A stretch of DNA of 64,000 nucleotides from Fischerella muscicola PCC 7414 (GCF_000317205.1 NZ_AJLK01000065.1:1-64000); one strand, 5' to 3'. Positions 16,777 through 26,426 are shown, counted from the first letter of the stretch. Notes: generated by a model not told the origin, from the letters alone. Numbers and translations: made by a program.

Positions 16777-17595
16777 TTATTCAACTGAAGGCATGGTAAA
16801 ACCTCTCCAAAATAAAGGTAAATTGGAGATAAATAAAAATTTTAATTCTCCCAGTAGAAGCGCAATTAAACCATCTTCTACTTCTAAACCAACTTTTTGC
16901 GCGGGTTGGGCAATAATTTGACGATATTGTTGATCTTCGAGACGACAAGATGGGACTAATACTTGATATCTTGTAATTAAAGGGGCTAATTCGCTCATTT
17001 CCAAGCATTCATCAAGAAAATCACTTCTGAGAGTGATAATTACTTTGAAATAGTCCCTAGCTTTTTTGATTGCACCTAAAATAAGAATGAGAAAATTAAC
17101 ACGGTCTGTTTTTGCTGTTAGGGTAAACAACTCTTCAAACTGGTCAATTACTAACACCGATACTGATTTAGGTTGTTGGTGCAACCATGACACTAAAGCA
17201 TCAACTCCTAAATGTAGAACTCCTTCTAAAAACTCTGGGTTATCTGATGCTAATGTTTTTGCTAAAGCAGCTACAGGGTTATCTCCTGGAAAAATGACCC
17301 AAGATTGACATGATTTATACTGTTCTAATTCAGAATCAAATAACCCTTCTGTTAATAGCTGGGGTATAACTCCCGCCCTAACTACAGAAGATTTCCCACT
17401 ACCCGAAGCCCCTATTAGGGCTAAGAATGAAGTAGATTGCAATTTCTGGATAATTTCTGCAATTAATTCTTCTCGACCGTGAAAAAAGTAAGCATCATCT
17501 TGGGTAAAAGCTTCTAAACTTTTATAAGGACAAACATCGATTTCAAATATCTCATCATAGGAACGTTGTACTTCTACTGAGAGAATTTCCATCAC
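16777..17595 (-). pseudogene. nSTAND1 NTPase half of a broken caspase-STAND protein
   Basis: STAND NTPases are signalling switches in bacterial conflict and immunity systems. The frame carries CPYKSLEAFTQDDAYFFHGRE, Walker A (IGASGSGKSSVVRAG) and Walker B (VLVIDQFEELFTL), then FKVIITLRSDFLDE and LVPSCRLEDQQYRQIIAQPA, all typical of nSTAND1. It then breaks off after LLGELK where the family continues for hundreds of residues, usually into WD40 or TPR repeats. The same frame is open back to 17661 and continuous with the caspase gene through a single TAA at 17662-17664, so the two were one protein. Translated alone it would start at GTG 17595 or the next ATG. Confidence 0.75.
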
Positions 17596-17661
17596 TTCAG
17601 TAGAACCCGATAACCACAGTTTTAAATTAATATCTGTTTGGGAATCGCGCCATTTTTGTAA

Positions 17662-19086
17662 TTAGAGAATTAATTCCGAAACCCAAAATTCCCTTTCCGA
17701 GTCTCCTGCATTTTCTAAGATGGTTACTAATTGATGGAGGAACTTTCTGTTATTAGGTACAAAAGTAGTTACCGTAATCAAACACAGGGATATATCCTGA
17801 CTGGGTTGCAAGATGTCAATAAAATTTTTAGTAGTCCCGCTTGTATCTAAAATATCAGCAATAATAATAATTTCTTTTACAGGGGAATCTTGTAACTGTT
17901 GACCAAGCCAGTTAAGATTGATTCTGGTTTCTTGATGGCAAATTAACTCGTATGTTTCTGGGTTAGTATATTCAATTGTTCCTGCTAAATACAACAGGAC
18001 TGTTTTCTGATTTTCCTCCTGTAAATAACTAGCAATAATCTGCTGAAGGTTTTGCTTTTGCTGATCACGAACAAAACAATAATCAACTGTAAAGCTTCCT
18101 CTAGCTTGCAATATTCTACATAGGCGAATATCCGCTTCCGAAGAAGATAAATTATCGATAATTAAAGCTTTTCTCTGAGTAGAAGTAGTAGCTAATCCAA
18201 TAATTAATTCCCCACTACCTCTAGCAATACGCTGAGGAGTTTGAGAAGCATTTGCAGGAAACCGATTTAGTTTTAATTTAGTAGATGATTCTCTTAAGAT
18301 TCCACCCATCCCTTTAGAAAAATCATCTCCATCTACAAAATTTTTCTTATATTCAATAAATTTCTTACTAGTGCGTTCGACATACCTAAACAAGCCGTCT
18401 GCATCAATCTTACCTTCAGTGTTAGCTGCTTTTCCCTGTAAACCTTCAATGAGACAGTAGGTAAATAAGCCATGTTTTAATTCTGGAATTTCCCAAGAAC
18501 GTTCTGTCTTATTGCAGGAAAGCATAGCATAAAAGTCTTGACTTTGTTCTGCTTGCTGTTCCAAGATTGTTAACAGTTGACCGGTAGGATTTTGTCGAAT
18601 TGTGTTATCCTGTTGTTCTTGTTCTTGACAAGCATCTAACCAAACAAGTTGACGCCGTGCATCACATTGTCTGAGTTCGTTTAATAGAATATCTAACTTT
18701 AATCCCGTTCTTGTCAAATCTTCTAAACTTGTATCCGCCACACATAAAATTGGCCGGTTATTAGAATCGAGATAACCATGTCCTGAAAAGTAAAATAAAA
18801 CTGTATCTTCTGGTTTAGCTAAACGAAACTGGTGGATACTGGTAATGATTTCTGATAAATTAGGAGGCTTGTTCCCGCCATCGTAAAGAGGAATAATTTC
18901 TGTTTTCTGAAACTTTTGAGTAGCTATTTTGAACGTTTCTGCTAACTCTTTACAGTCATTAGCACAGTATCGAAGGTCGGGAATTTGACTATCTTGGTAA
19001 TGGTTTACTCCGACTAAAACTATCCAGAGTTTAGCCTGATCTAGTTCTAACTTTTGTTTGCTAGGATTACTTACTATTGCAGACAT
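17662..19086 (-). CDS. Caspase-family (peptidase C14) protein, N-terminal half of a caspase-STAND fusion
   Basis: Predicted cysteine protease of the metacaspase/orthocaspase clan, a candidate cell-death effector. The p20-like domain (residues ~18-240) starts KLWIVLVGVNHYQDSQIPDLRYCANDC. It has His103 in YFSGHG and Cys153 in WLDACQ, both present, so activity is possible. Residues ~300-470 form a second alpha/beta domain (KALIIDNLSSSEADIRLCRILQARG, TVLLYLAGTIEY, KEIIIIADILDTSG) resembling a caspase-like pseudo-domain. It ends at an in-frame TAA before QKWRDSQTDINLKLW. Divergent from the 19420 gene across a 333-bp AT-rich region. Confidence 0.8.
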   Translation of the reverse strand: MSAIVSNPSKQKLELDQAKLWIVLVGVNHYQDSQIPDLRYCANDCKELAETFKIATQKFQKTEIIPLYDGGNKPPNLSEIITSIHQFRLAKPEDTVLFYFSGHGYLDSNNRPILCVADTSLEDLTRTGLKLDILLNELRQCDARRQLVWLDACQEQEQQDNTIRQNPTGQLLTILEQQAEQSQDFYAMLSCNKTERSWEIPELKHGLFTYCLIEGLQGKAANTEGKIDADGLFRYVERTSKKFIEYKKNFVDGDDFSKGMGGILRESSTKLKLNRFPANASQTPQRIARGSGELIIGLATTSTQRKALIIDNLSSSEADIRLCRILQARGSFTVDYCFVRDQQKQNLQQIIASYLQEENQKTVLLYLAGTIEYTNPETYELICHQETRINLNWLGQQLQDSPVKEIIIIADILDTSGTTKNFIDILQPSQDISLCLITVTTFVPNNRKFLHQLVTILENAGDSEREFWVSELIL

Positions 19087-19419
19087 CTAAAACCTTCAAT
19101 GCTTAGGTTAAATATTTAAAAATCAAGATTTCCTGACGAAAGTTTTGAGGTATCGGTTCGACTTCCCAAATCATATTGGTTTCAGGTGTTCAAGTCATAT
19201 CTAAAAAAATATTTATACAGCCTTTTTTAGTTGTATAATCATACCTCACATAATTTGTCAATATTATTTTATTTTGAGAATAAAATAGAATTTTCACTAT
19301 TAACTAAAATACTATAATCTGGTGTATTTTGTAAATCAAATTAAATAAAACGAGATAAATAAAAATAAATTTAAATAAATTCCGAAGATATTCTCAAGCT
19401 AATTTAAAATAATAATTAA
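19087..19419. promoter_or_regulatory. Divergent promoter region
   Basis: A strongly AT-rich 333-bp gap between two divergent starts, with long A/T runs at 19250-19410. It must carry promoters for both the caspase gene and the unknown partner. I see no clear operator palindrome. Low GC compared with the surroundings fits an acquired island. Confidence 0.4.
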
Positions 19420-20352
19420 ATGTTTTTGGTTGAAAAAATGCCATCTTTAGAAAAAGAATATTTGGAATACGTAAGCGAACAAATTTTTCCTGGGAATGTA
19501 CGTCCGGAGCTTCAGTATGGAACTTTTATTGGACGATTTAATACTAATAATTACTCACTCAAAAGTACTGAAATCGCTCAAGGATTAACCCAGATGCAAG
19601 GTAAAGATTACGCATCAGGAATTAATCAGCATATTAAAGAAGTAATAGAAAAAATATATCGTGGATTTCGAGATGAACTAGCTCAAGATGGTATTACCGA
19701 ACAACAGCTTGGCTTGGGTAATCAAAAAGGAAACCCTGGTAGAAAAACATCTGACATAAAAAGTCCTTGGCAGATTGCTTATGAATGGTTATGGGACATA
19801 AAATATTCTCGTTGGCTACAAGACTATATTTGGGAAAATTGGAAACAAAGAGCGCAAACTAATGTAGAGTGGATACAGTTTTGCGATCGCTCGGTTGAAT
19901 ATGCTTCTAAAGGAATGAAAATTCCCCAAGCCTTGCCTAAAGAGATTATTCCGATTAATACTCCGTTGAGCTTAAAAATCAATCTCGATAATCCAGGAAG
20001 TTATCTACTGTTGTTCAATCGGGGGTTAGATGCCCAAGGCAATACAACTAAATATCTAGTTACACCTTCTCAAGCTTTTGCTCCTAGCTATCAACTCATG
20101 GAGAAAAGCACCTTGATACCTTTACAAAATGCCATGTGCGAAGATATTCAGTTTGATAGCGTTGGCAAAGAAGAATATATCGGGATTGTCATTGATAAAG
20201 CTTTAAACTTACCTTGGCTGAATCCCAACCCAGAGAATCCTGTTTTGGAATGGCAAGGTAAGCATTTAGAACAAGTATGGGAACAGCTACACGCTCAAGA
20301 TAACTGGCGAGTTTTCTATCGAGATTTTAATGTCGTATCTGTAAATCTTTAG
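19420..20352 (+). CDS. Unknown protein divergent from the caspase gene
   Basis: 310 residues, soluble, not recognised. The N-terminal part is helical (IAQGLTQMQGKDYASGINQHIKEVIEKIYRGFRDELAQ), and the centre is tryptophan-rich (SPWQIAYEWLWDIKYSRWLQDYIWENW). The C-terminal 130 residues are strand-rich (PLSLKINLDNPGSYLLLFNRG, TKYLVTPSQAFAPSYQLMEKSTLIPL), resembling the DUF4384-type domain that accompanies caspases and STAND proteins in cyanobacteria. Its position suggests it belongs to the same conflict module as sensor, substrate or effector. ATG 19420 and ATG 19438 are both possible. Confidence 0.55.
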   Translation: MFLVEKMPSLEKEYLEYVSEQIFPGNVRPELQYGTFIGRFNTNNYSLKSTEIAQGLTQMQGKDYASGINQHIKEVIEKIYRGFRDELAQDGITEQQLGLGNQKGNPGRKTSDIKSPWQIAYEWLWDIKYSRWLQDYIWENWKQRAQTNVEWIQFCDRSVEYASKGMKIPQALPKEIIPINTPLSLKINLDNPGSYLLLFNRGLDAQGNTTKYLVTPSQAFAPSYQLMEKSTLIPLQNAMCEDIQFDSVGKEEYIGIVIDKALNLPWLNPNPENPVLEWQGKHLEQVWEQLHAQDNWRVFYRDFNVVSVNL

Positions 20353-20494
20353 TTGATAGAGAGCGAAGCTGATCGGATGTAAATTAAAGTAAATAAAAAT
20401 TAACGACAGTCAGCAACATAAGTGGCACAGCTAGAGCGAAAATACAGTTGGGGAAACTGATGATTTAAGTATCTTAGCTGCATTGCTACTACTT

Positions 20495-23400
20495 ATGTCA
20501 TCCCCACTCGATCGCCCACTCAAAATTGAAATTAGGCTGCCATCCTACCATCCGCAGTTACTGCAAGGACTCGATACCTGGTTACGCTTGGGTTTGATAT
20601 CTGATGCCCAAGTTAGGCAACTGTGTCGAGAATATCTTGTTTGCAAAGTAGTATTGGAATCTCAGATTCAACCTGAACCAGAGAAAGCAACTGTCACATC
20701 TACATCTGTAGAACCTGTAACTGCTAGCAGACTTCAGCCACCACCAGAACCAGTAAAACCGAATTTTGCAACAGAAATATTGCAGTCACTTCTATCAGAA
20801 TTAAGTGTGCGTTGGCTGCTATTTTTGGGTGTATTTCTAGTAGTGCTGTCTTCTGGAGTACTTGCAGCTAGTCAGTGGGAAAGATTTCCTGCATCAGGAC
20901 AGTATGGGGTTTTGTTTGCTTATACCCTGAGTTTTGGGGGAATGAGTTTGTGGACAGCCAAGCAAAGTAATTTAAGACTGACGGCACAGACATTATTAAT
21001 TGTCACGCTTTTGTTAGTGCCAATAAATTTTTGGGCGATGGATCGCTTTGGGTTGTGGCAGAATCTTGTGAATTGGATTGTAGTAGCGATCGCTTCTATT
21101 TGTCTAACTGCGATTACAGTTTTGATCGGCAAAAGTCGCCTATTTGCTGCCAATTTAGCAAATCAAAAATTATTTCTAATAAATATTCTCGGCTTAAGTT
21201 ATCTGCACTGGGGCTGGAATTTACCAACATTTCCCTTAATAGCCCTTTATCTCGCAGTTGTAGGAACAACTCTCATTACGGTTTATCAAACTCGTTTGCT
21301 ATCACGACAAACAGATAGACAAAGTGGTAACGGCATTAGTTTATCTGCTTTGGTTGTGGTTTATGCCTTGCTGGTATTGTTAGTCAGGGGAATTTTTATT
21401 CAGCACCTAGATGTGAGGCAGTTGGGGTTAGCTGTTGGTATTTGCGGCTCGCTGCTAACTTGGTTGGCACAGCAACAAGTTAATCGTCATAGGTCGTTCA
21501 TATTAATAGATAGGGAGGTGGGGAGGTTGGGAGATGGGGAGAATTCAACCCATCACCCCATCACCCCATCACCCCATCACCCTACCTCGACATTGCCTTG
21601 GCAACTAATCGGTGGTATATTATTATTCCTCGGTTGGTTGGTTTCGGTAGCATCTCATCCTGGGCAAGCAATAGCTGTAAGTGGCTTGGGTTTGTGGTTT
21701 TTCGCCCGTCGTTTGCAACTATATAACTACAAGCGTGACTTTGTAGCTATTTTTGCAATCGGTTTGCAGGCAATTTGGCTAGGTTGGCGGTTAGTACCTG
21801 ATGCTTTACAACAAAGGGTGATCGCCACAGCAACCCAACTCACCAACTCTCAAAATGAAGCTTGGGCTTTACTCAGTATCGCTTTATTTCCCTATGTAAT
21901 TTTGATGGTGGTGCTGACAGACAAGCTACACCACGTCGGTAGAAGAGAAATAGCTAAGTTTGGCGAAAAGTTAACATTGGGTTTTGCTTCTGCCTTAACC
22001 GTGATTGCTTTAGTGAACCCAGCATTGCGATCGCTAAATCTAATCCTTTCCACAATCACTTTAGCAGTTGTCACCCAACGCCGCCCCACTCCCCCCACCT
22101 CGCCAACCCTGATATATCTCACTCACATCACGGGAGTACTAACACTTTGTTCCATCATTGATTGGTTGTTCCCAAATCTGAATAATGAAATTTGGGCAAC
22201 GATTTTGTTAGTCATGATGGTAGCCGAGTGGCTATTTAGTCTTGGTGAAGGTTGGTGGCGACGTAGTGCTTGGTATATTGGTTTGGGACTAGCTGTGATT
22301 AGCTTTTACCTATTTTGGGTAAATGCTGAATCTGCCTGGAGAAACTACGCTGTCAATAATGCGAGTTGGGGGATAGCTTGGTTAATTACTCCCTTAACTC
22401 TTACAGGTGTTGCTAGTCGCAGTTCCGGAGAACGACGCAATCTCAGCGTGATTTTGAGTGTGATCGGTTTAGGAATTATCCAGTTACTAACTTTACCGCT
22501 AGCCAGAGTGAGATTAATCGCTTTGGCAGTTGCTGCGGCTTTGATGTTTGTAAATACTAGTTTTTTAAGACACAAAACTTATGCGGTAATTACAGTCGGT
22601 TTTGTTTTGAGTGCGATCGCCGCCTTGCTGTGGGAAGGTGTACCAGGTTTGCCGAATTTATCAGCACAGGGGTGGTTTGTAGTTGGGGCAATAACTATTC
22701 TAGGATTATGGCTAACTCGCACAGCACTGCAACATAGAGGTAACGAATTAGCAAGTATATATAAAGTTGCCACAGACAGATGGGCGATCGCATTAACTGG
22801 TGTAGAGTTATTGAGTTTGACACTGCACTGTGTCTGGGTTTACCAGCGTATTGCAACTCCTGGATTGTTGTATGTAGTTGCTAATGTGATTATTCTGGCA
22901 GCCATTATTTATCGTAGTTGGCGACAACCAACAAATTCTGCCTTTTATGGCATTGGTTGGTGTTTAGAATTATTAATTGCCGAGTTGCTGGCTTTTGGCG
23001 ATCGCTCTATTATGCAAATTGCGATCGCCAATATCGCCTTGGGTTTATTTTCTCAACTATTTGGGGAATGGTGGCAACGCAGACACCGCCTAGAAAGATT
23101 GCCTAGCAGCTTTCACATTCTCCCGCTTATTTATGCAGGCTTCAGTTTACTGCTGCGCTTGAACACCTTTACAGAGTGGACAGGTTTGGCTTCTTTGAGT
23201 GTAGCTGTAATTGTGATTGGAGTCGGGCGACGGCGGCAAGAATTTAAACCCCTAGTTTACTTGGGAATTCTGGGTATATCAATTTCTGCCTATGAACTGT
23301 TGTTCTATCAAATGCTGCAAGCTGCGGGGGGTGCATGGGGCGATGGTTTAATTGCCATGTCAGCTTTAGGCACAACTATTATGTATGCCTATCGTATATT

Positions 23401-24451
23401 GTCACCTTGGCTGGTCAATTATTTACGACTGACACCACAAGAATTAAAAGTGATTGCCCATTTGCATTGGGCTTGGAGTAGCTTTTTATTGATAGTAGCT
23501 ATAACTGCACCCATCCAAGTTAACCGCCTCTTGGGTTTAGGAACAGGCATATTTTTGATTCGTTACGCCATCTTTCAGGGAAGATTCCCACAGCACAGAG
23601 AAAACAACAGTAACTTTGCCTCAGTCGTTACACCCGATGAAATCTGGGTTTACCTGGGGTTATTAGAAGTAGCTGCCATGAGGATATTTTGGCGAGAAAC
23701 GGCTGTGGGACAATGGTTTGCTGGACCGTTAGTACCTTGGAATGCTGCGATCGCTTGTATCGTTGCCTATTTCCTGTATATTTTACCTTGGGAAACCTGG
23801 GGCTGGTCAAAAAGACCTTGGCAAAGAGCCGCCTACATCATACCACTAATACTTTTATGGGAAACCAGACTACAAATTCATCCAATTGCTTTGCTGCTAA
23901 CAGCCGGATTTTACGCTTTCCTTGGCATATTTAGCAATCAATTCCGTGTCACCTACATCAGTGTGGCGTTGATTGATTGGGCTATTTTCCGTTGGTTTGC
24001 TGTCTTGGGTTTGAATGATAGTTTATGGTATGTGACAGTAATCGGCTTATCTCTACTATATGTTGCCCAATTTGATCCCCAACTAAGACAACCAGACATG
24101 AAAGCCAGCCGTCACTACTGGCGACTGCTGAGTAGCGGCTTAATTTGCGGATGGGCGATTTTATTTCATCAAGATACAGCCTTAATACCAGGAATATTCA
24201 GTCTCATCGCTATCTTTGCAGGCTTAGGTTTGCGAGTGCGGGCTTTTCTGTATGTTGGCACAGCTACCTTTTTGATTACTGCTTTTTATCAGTTAGTGCT
24301 TTTTAGCTTGCGCTACTCATTTTTTAAATGGATTATTGGCTTAGTAGTGGGTATCATCTTCATTTCCATCGCCGCCAACTTTGAAACTCATCGCGCCCAG
24401 TTAAATTCCCTACTCCGCAATACAAGCGATAAATTTCAAGATTGGCAGTAA
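20495..24451 (+). CDS. Giant multi-pass membrane protein, DUF2157-like N-terminus
   Basis: About 1318 residues with a short soluble N-terminus (LDTWLRLGLISDAQVRQLCREYL, as in DUF2157 proteins) and a proline-rich linker. More than thirty hydrophobic helices follow, starting SVRWLLFLGVFLVVLSSGVLAA near residue 110. No catalytic motif is visible; function unknown. ATG 20495 is preferred over a TTG at 20483. At 21511-21589 a GC-rich hairpin repeat sits in frame and adds a polar stretch (GRLGDGENSTHHPITPSPHH) in a loop between helices. The protein tolerates this insertion, and no frameshift is seen over 4 kb. Confidence 0.75.
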   Translation: MSSPLDRPLKIEIRLPSYHPQLLQGLDTWLRLGLISDAQVRQLCREYLVCKVVLESQIQPEPEKATVTSTSVEPVTASRLQPPPEPVKPNFATEILQSLLSELSVRWLLFLGVFLVVLSSGVLAASQWERFPASGQYGVLFAYTLSFGGMSLWTAKQSNLRLTAQTLLIVTLLLVPINFWAMDRFGLWQNLVNWIVVAIASICLTAITVLIGKSRLFAANLANQKLFLINILGLSYLHWGWNLPTFPLIALYLAVVGTTLITVYQTRLLSRQTDRQSGNGISLSALVVVYALLVLLVRGIFIQHLDVRQLGLAVGICGSLLTWLAQQQVNRHRSFILIDREVGRLGDGENSTHHPITPSPHHPTSTLPWQLIGGILLFLGWLVSVASHPGQAIAVSGLGLWFFARRLQLYNYKRDFVAIFAIGLQAIWLGWRLVPDALQQRVIATATQLTNSQNEAWALLSIALFPYVILMVVLTDKLHHVGRREIAKFGEKLTLGFASALTVIALVNPALRSLNLILSTITLAVVTQRRPTPPTSPTLIYLTHITGVLTLCSIIDWLFPNLNNEIWATILLVMMVAEWLFSLGEGWWRRSAWYIGLGLAVISFYLFWVNAESAWRNYAVNNASWGIAWLITPLTLTGVASRSSGERRNLSVILSVIGLGIIQLLTLPLARVRLIALAVAAALMFVNTSFLRHKTYAVITVGFVLSAIAALLWEGVPGLPNLSAQGWFVVGAITILGLWLTRTALQHRGNELASIYKVATDRWAIALTGVELLSLTLHCVWVYQRIATPGLLYVVANVIILAAIIYRSWRQPTNSAFYGIGWCLELLIAELLAFGDRSIMQIAIANIALGLFSQLFGEWWQRRHRLERLPSSFHILPLIYAGFSLLLRLNTFTEWTGLASLSVAVIVIGVGRRRQEFKPLVYLGILGISISAYELLFYQMLQAAGGAWGDGLIAMSALGTTIMYAYRILSPWLVNYLRLTPQELKVIAHLHWAWSSFLLIVAITAPIQVNRLLGLGTGIFLIRYAIFQGRFPQHRENNSNFASVVTPDEIWVYLGLLEVAAMRIFWRETAVGQWFAGPLVPWNAAIACIVAYFLYILPWETWGWSKRPWQRAAYIIPLILLWETRLQIHPIALLLTAGFYAFLGIFSNQFRVTYISVALIDWAIFRWFAVLGLNDSLWYVTVIGLSLLYVAQFDPQLRQPDMKASRHYWRLLSSGLICGWAILFHQDTALIPGIFSLIAIFAGLGLRVRAFLYVGTATFLITAFYQLVLFSLRYSFFKWIIGLVVGIIFISIAANFETHRAQLNSLLRNTSDKFQDWQ
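21511..21589. repeat. GC-rich hairpin repeat inserted in frame in a coding gene
   Basis: A GGGAGGTGGGGAGGTTGGGA-type arm, a short AATTC centre and a CCCATCACCCCATCACC-type arm of tandem octamers form a stem-loop. A related element lies inside the cobT-like gene (58308-58382), and looser relatives lie in gaps near 39.7 kb and 48.1 kb. Confidence 0.75.
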
Positions 24452-24492
24452 GTAGTACTCAACCATATTGATTTTGAATTTTGATAGGCTGC

Positions 24493-24528
24493 GAGATCCC
24501 CGACTTTTGAAAAAAAGTCGGGGATCTC
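24493..24528. repeat. AGATCCCCGAC palindrome, copy 2
   Basis: GAGATCCCCGACTTTT and AAAAGTCGGGGATCTC face each other across a GAAA centre. It is the second copy of the element at 5432-5467, with the shared GATTTTGATAGG-like flank on its left side at about 24470-24488. It lies 40 bases after the giant membrane gene and may also terminate it. Confidence 0.85.
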
Positions 24529-24656
24529 ACCCCTCGCAACCCCTCAGAACTGATATGGTCGAGTAGTAAGTGAGTAAACTTATAACTGCTGCATCAAATC
24601 AAACATCAAGTAAAATCAAAAGCTGTGCCACAAACCTCATCTGATCGAACAACGTA

Positions 24657-25225
24657 AAAACAGATACGATATTTTATCCCTTGTTCCAAAGCTTTCCCAG
24701 TATCTTCTTTGAACTCATCAACCAACCACCCGAAACTGCGATCGCCTACCAATTTTCATCGGTTGAAGTCAAACAACTTGCTTTCCGTATCGATGGGGTA
24801 TTTCTCCCTAAAAGTAATATTTCATCTTGAAAAGTCGGAAGGAGATTAAGCAAATGTTGGGATTAAGCGAGTTAAAGCAAACCAAAGTATATCAAGAAGC
24901 CAAGTTATACCAATTCGCCAAAAGAATGCGACAGATAGGCCACCTTGTAGAGACGCGATGAATCGCGTCTTTATCCAAGGATGTGTTGCAATCATTAATT
25001 GAATTGGTATTAGAAGGTAAGTTAGAAGCAGTTCCTTTTATGTTGAGCTTAGGTGCAACTGTAGAACAAATAGCGGAGGCACTAAAGTTAGATATAGAGT
25101 CAGTAAGACAGGTAGCAGAATCTACAAAAACAATACAGGAAAAAATAGCGAGTCGGACACTGCTAAATAATTCATCTTTGCTTATTCGTCTCTACATTCA
25201 GAATAGGCTTTTGAACTTGGGGTAA
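24657..25225 (+). pseudogene. DUF2887 / Rpn-type PD-(D/E)XK nuclease gene, decayed
   Basis: The left part (from 24657) reads KTDTIFYPLFQSFPSIFFEL, then INQPPETAIAYQFSSVEVKQ and LAFRIDGVFLP, the N-terminus of DUF2887 proteins, without a start codon. After a large internal deletion the C-terminal part resumes in another frame at ATG 24854 (MLGLSELKQTKVYQEAKLY). It is cut by TGA at 24959-24961 supplied by an inserted AGACGCGATGAATCGCGTCT palindrome, and continues from 24983 as LIELVLEGKLEAVPFMLSLGATVEQIAEAL. Family members are transposon-like nucleases (recombination-promoting nuclease relatives). No intact copy is nearby. Confidence 0.75.
24951..24970. repeat. AGACGCGAT palindrome inserted in the DUF2887 pseudogene
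   Basis: A 9-bp perfect stem with a GA centre, preceded by GTAG. It introduces the TGA that breaks the frame. Relatives are at 60854-60873, 60904-60925 and 62841-62870. Confidence 0.75.
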
Positions 25226-25325
25226 AAAATTCTTAGCCCAAATGTTAGTTTTTTAGAGGCACTGGGTATTCTCTTAACAGGAGGCTTGTCGGTACTTAAG
25301 TATTTACCGCAGTGACTGTTGAAAT

Positions 25326-25727
25326 ATGGCTGGTTCTGGAGAAGAATACGTAATTGCCCGACAAAAGAAAATTGAGCGATTCAAGAAGATTTTAACCTGG
25401 GTGTCAATTGTATCTTTTGTTGGTTCAGGAGCATTTGCCATCGTTCCTACACTGGAGAATGCTACTCAAAATTCCCAACCCAAAACCGATTCTATTGAGG
25501 TTTCATTGCAGCAACAAAGTAAGGGTTTTGAGGTGGTATTGCAGCGAGAACCAGAAAATCGAACTGCATTGGAGGGGTTAGTAAAAACACGGATACAGTT
25601 AGGAGATCTCAAGGGCGCAGTTGCACCTTTGGAAAAGTTAGTGAAATTGAATCCAGAACGCCAAGATTACAAAGATGCGTTGGATGGCTTGAAAAAGCAA
25701 GTGGATAACAAAGAAAAAGCTAAATAA
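25326..25727 (+). CDS. Membrane-anchored TPR-like protein
   Basis: 133 residues. A basic N-terminal segment [14 protein letters not shown] precedes one membrane helix ([20 protein letters not shown], ~25-45). One or two TPR-like helix pairs follow ([59 protein letters not shown]), with the TPR spacing of small and large residues. Proteins starting MAGSGEEYV are common in Nostocales. Some are longer, so this may be a shortened version. A protein-interaction role at the membrane is likely; the partner is unknown. Confidence 0.7.
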   Translation: MAGSGEEYVIARQKKIERFKKILTWVSIVSFVGSGAFAIVPTLENATQNSQPKTDSIEVSLQQQSKGFEVVLQREPENRTALEGLVKTRIQLGDLKGAVAPLEKLVKLNPERQDYKDALDGLKKQVDNKEKAK

Positions 25728-25832
25728 TCATACGTAATTAACTGCTATCTAAATGCTTTTAATCAAGTATTCAAATCAAACAACATAACACAATTGTTTT
25801 AGAAGTATAATAACTCAAATATAAGTAACCAA

Positions 25833-26426
25833 ATGTATTTACTATCTCTACATCAACTTGCAAGAGTTCAAATTACAACCTCTAAACATATACATAAAAT
25901 GGGAATAAATACAATTAATCACTTCTTGGAATTGGATGAAATAAATTTCTTAAGTTCTCAGTCTATATCAAAAGAAATTGCTAACTCATTTCAAAAATTA
26001 CTATATAAATCAGAACAGAAAACTCTTAGAACGCGCCTGAAGCTAAAAGAGATTAATCTCATCATCTTTCCAAGCTGGTCACACTCAGAAGAAATACTTT
26101 ATGAAGAGTTAACAAACATCATAATAAGTCTATCAAATCATCCTCAAAAAAATAAGATAACCTTGCTGATTGAAAATAGCGATATTTCTGACAAAGATGT
26201 AGAAATTTTCTTATATAGCATAGCTATGGATTTGATGATCAATAACGTTATTGTAATTGACAATGAATTACAAATTTCTCTAATTGGTAAATTGAACGAA
26301 ATACAGTGGAAAGCATTAATTCCTTGTATTCAGGGTCGTGTTCCATTAGTAAACGAGAACAAGTTTGCTATCAACTCCATTGGTGTTGAAAATTTTATTG
26401 ACTATGATTTGCATCAAATAGTTTGA
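25833..26426 (+). CDS. Stand-alone copy of a glycosyltransferase-associated C-terminal domain
   Basis: From residue about 70 the product (INLIIFPSWSHSEEILYEEL, NKITLLIENSDISDKDVEIFL, LIGKLNEIQWKALIPCIQGR, VENFIDYDL) aligns in order with the last ~120 residues of the next gene product (NNLIIFPDWLQPEEKIGWEL and so on). The catalytic domains are absent. The N-terminal 70 residues are polar and unrecognised. It may be the leftover tail of a lost paralog or a genuine partner that binds the same target. Same strand, 19 bases before the GT2-GT4 gene, so an operon is likely. Confidence 0.6.
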   Translation: MYLLSLHQLARVQITTSKHIHKMGINTINHFLELDEINFLSSQSISKEIANSFQKLLYKSEQKTLRTRLKLKEINLIIFPSWSHSEEILYEELTNIIISLSNHPQKNKITLLIENSDISDKDVEIFLYSIAMDLMINNVIVIDNELQISLIGKLNEIQWKALIPCIQGRVPLVNENKFAINSIGVENFIDYDLHQIV

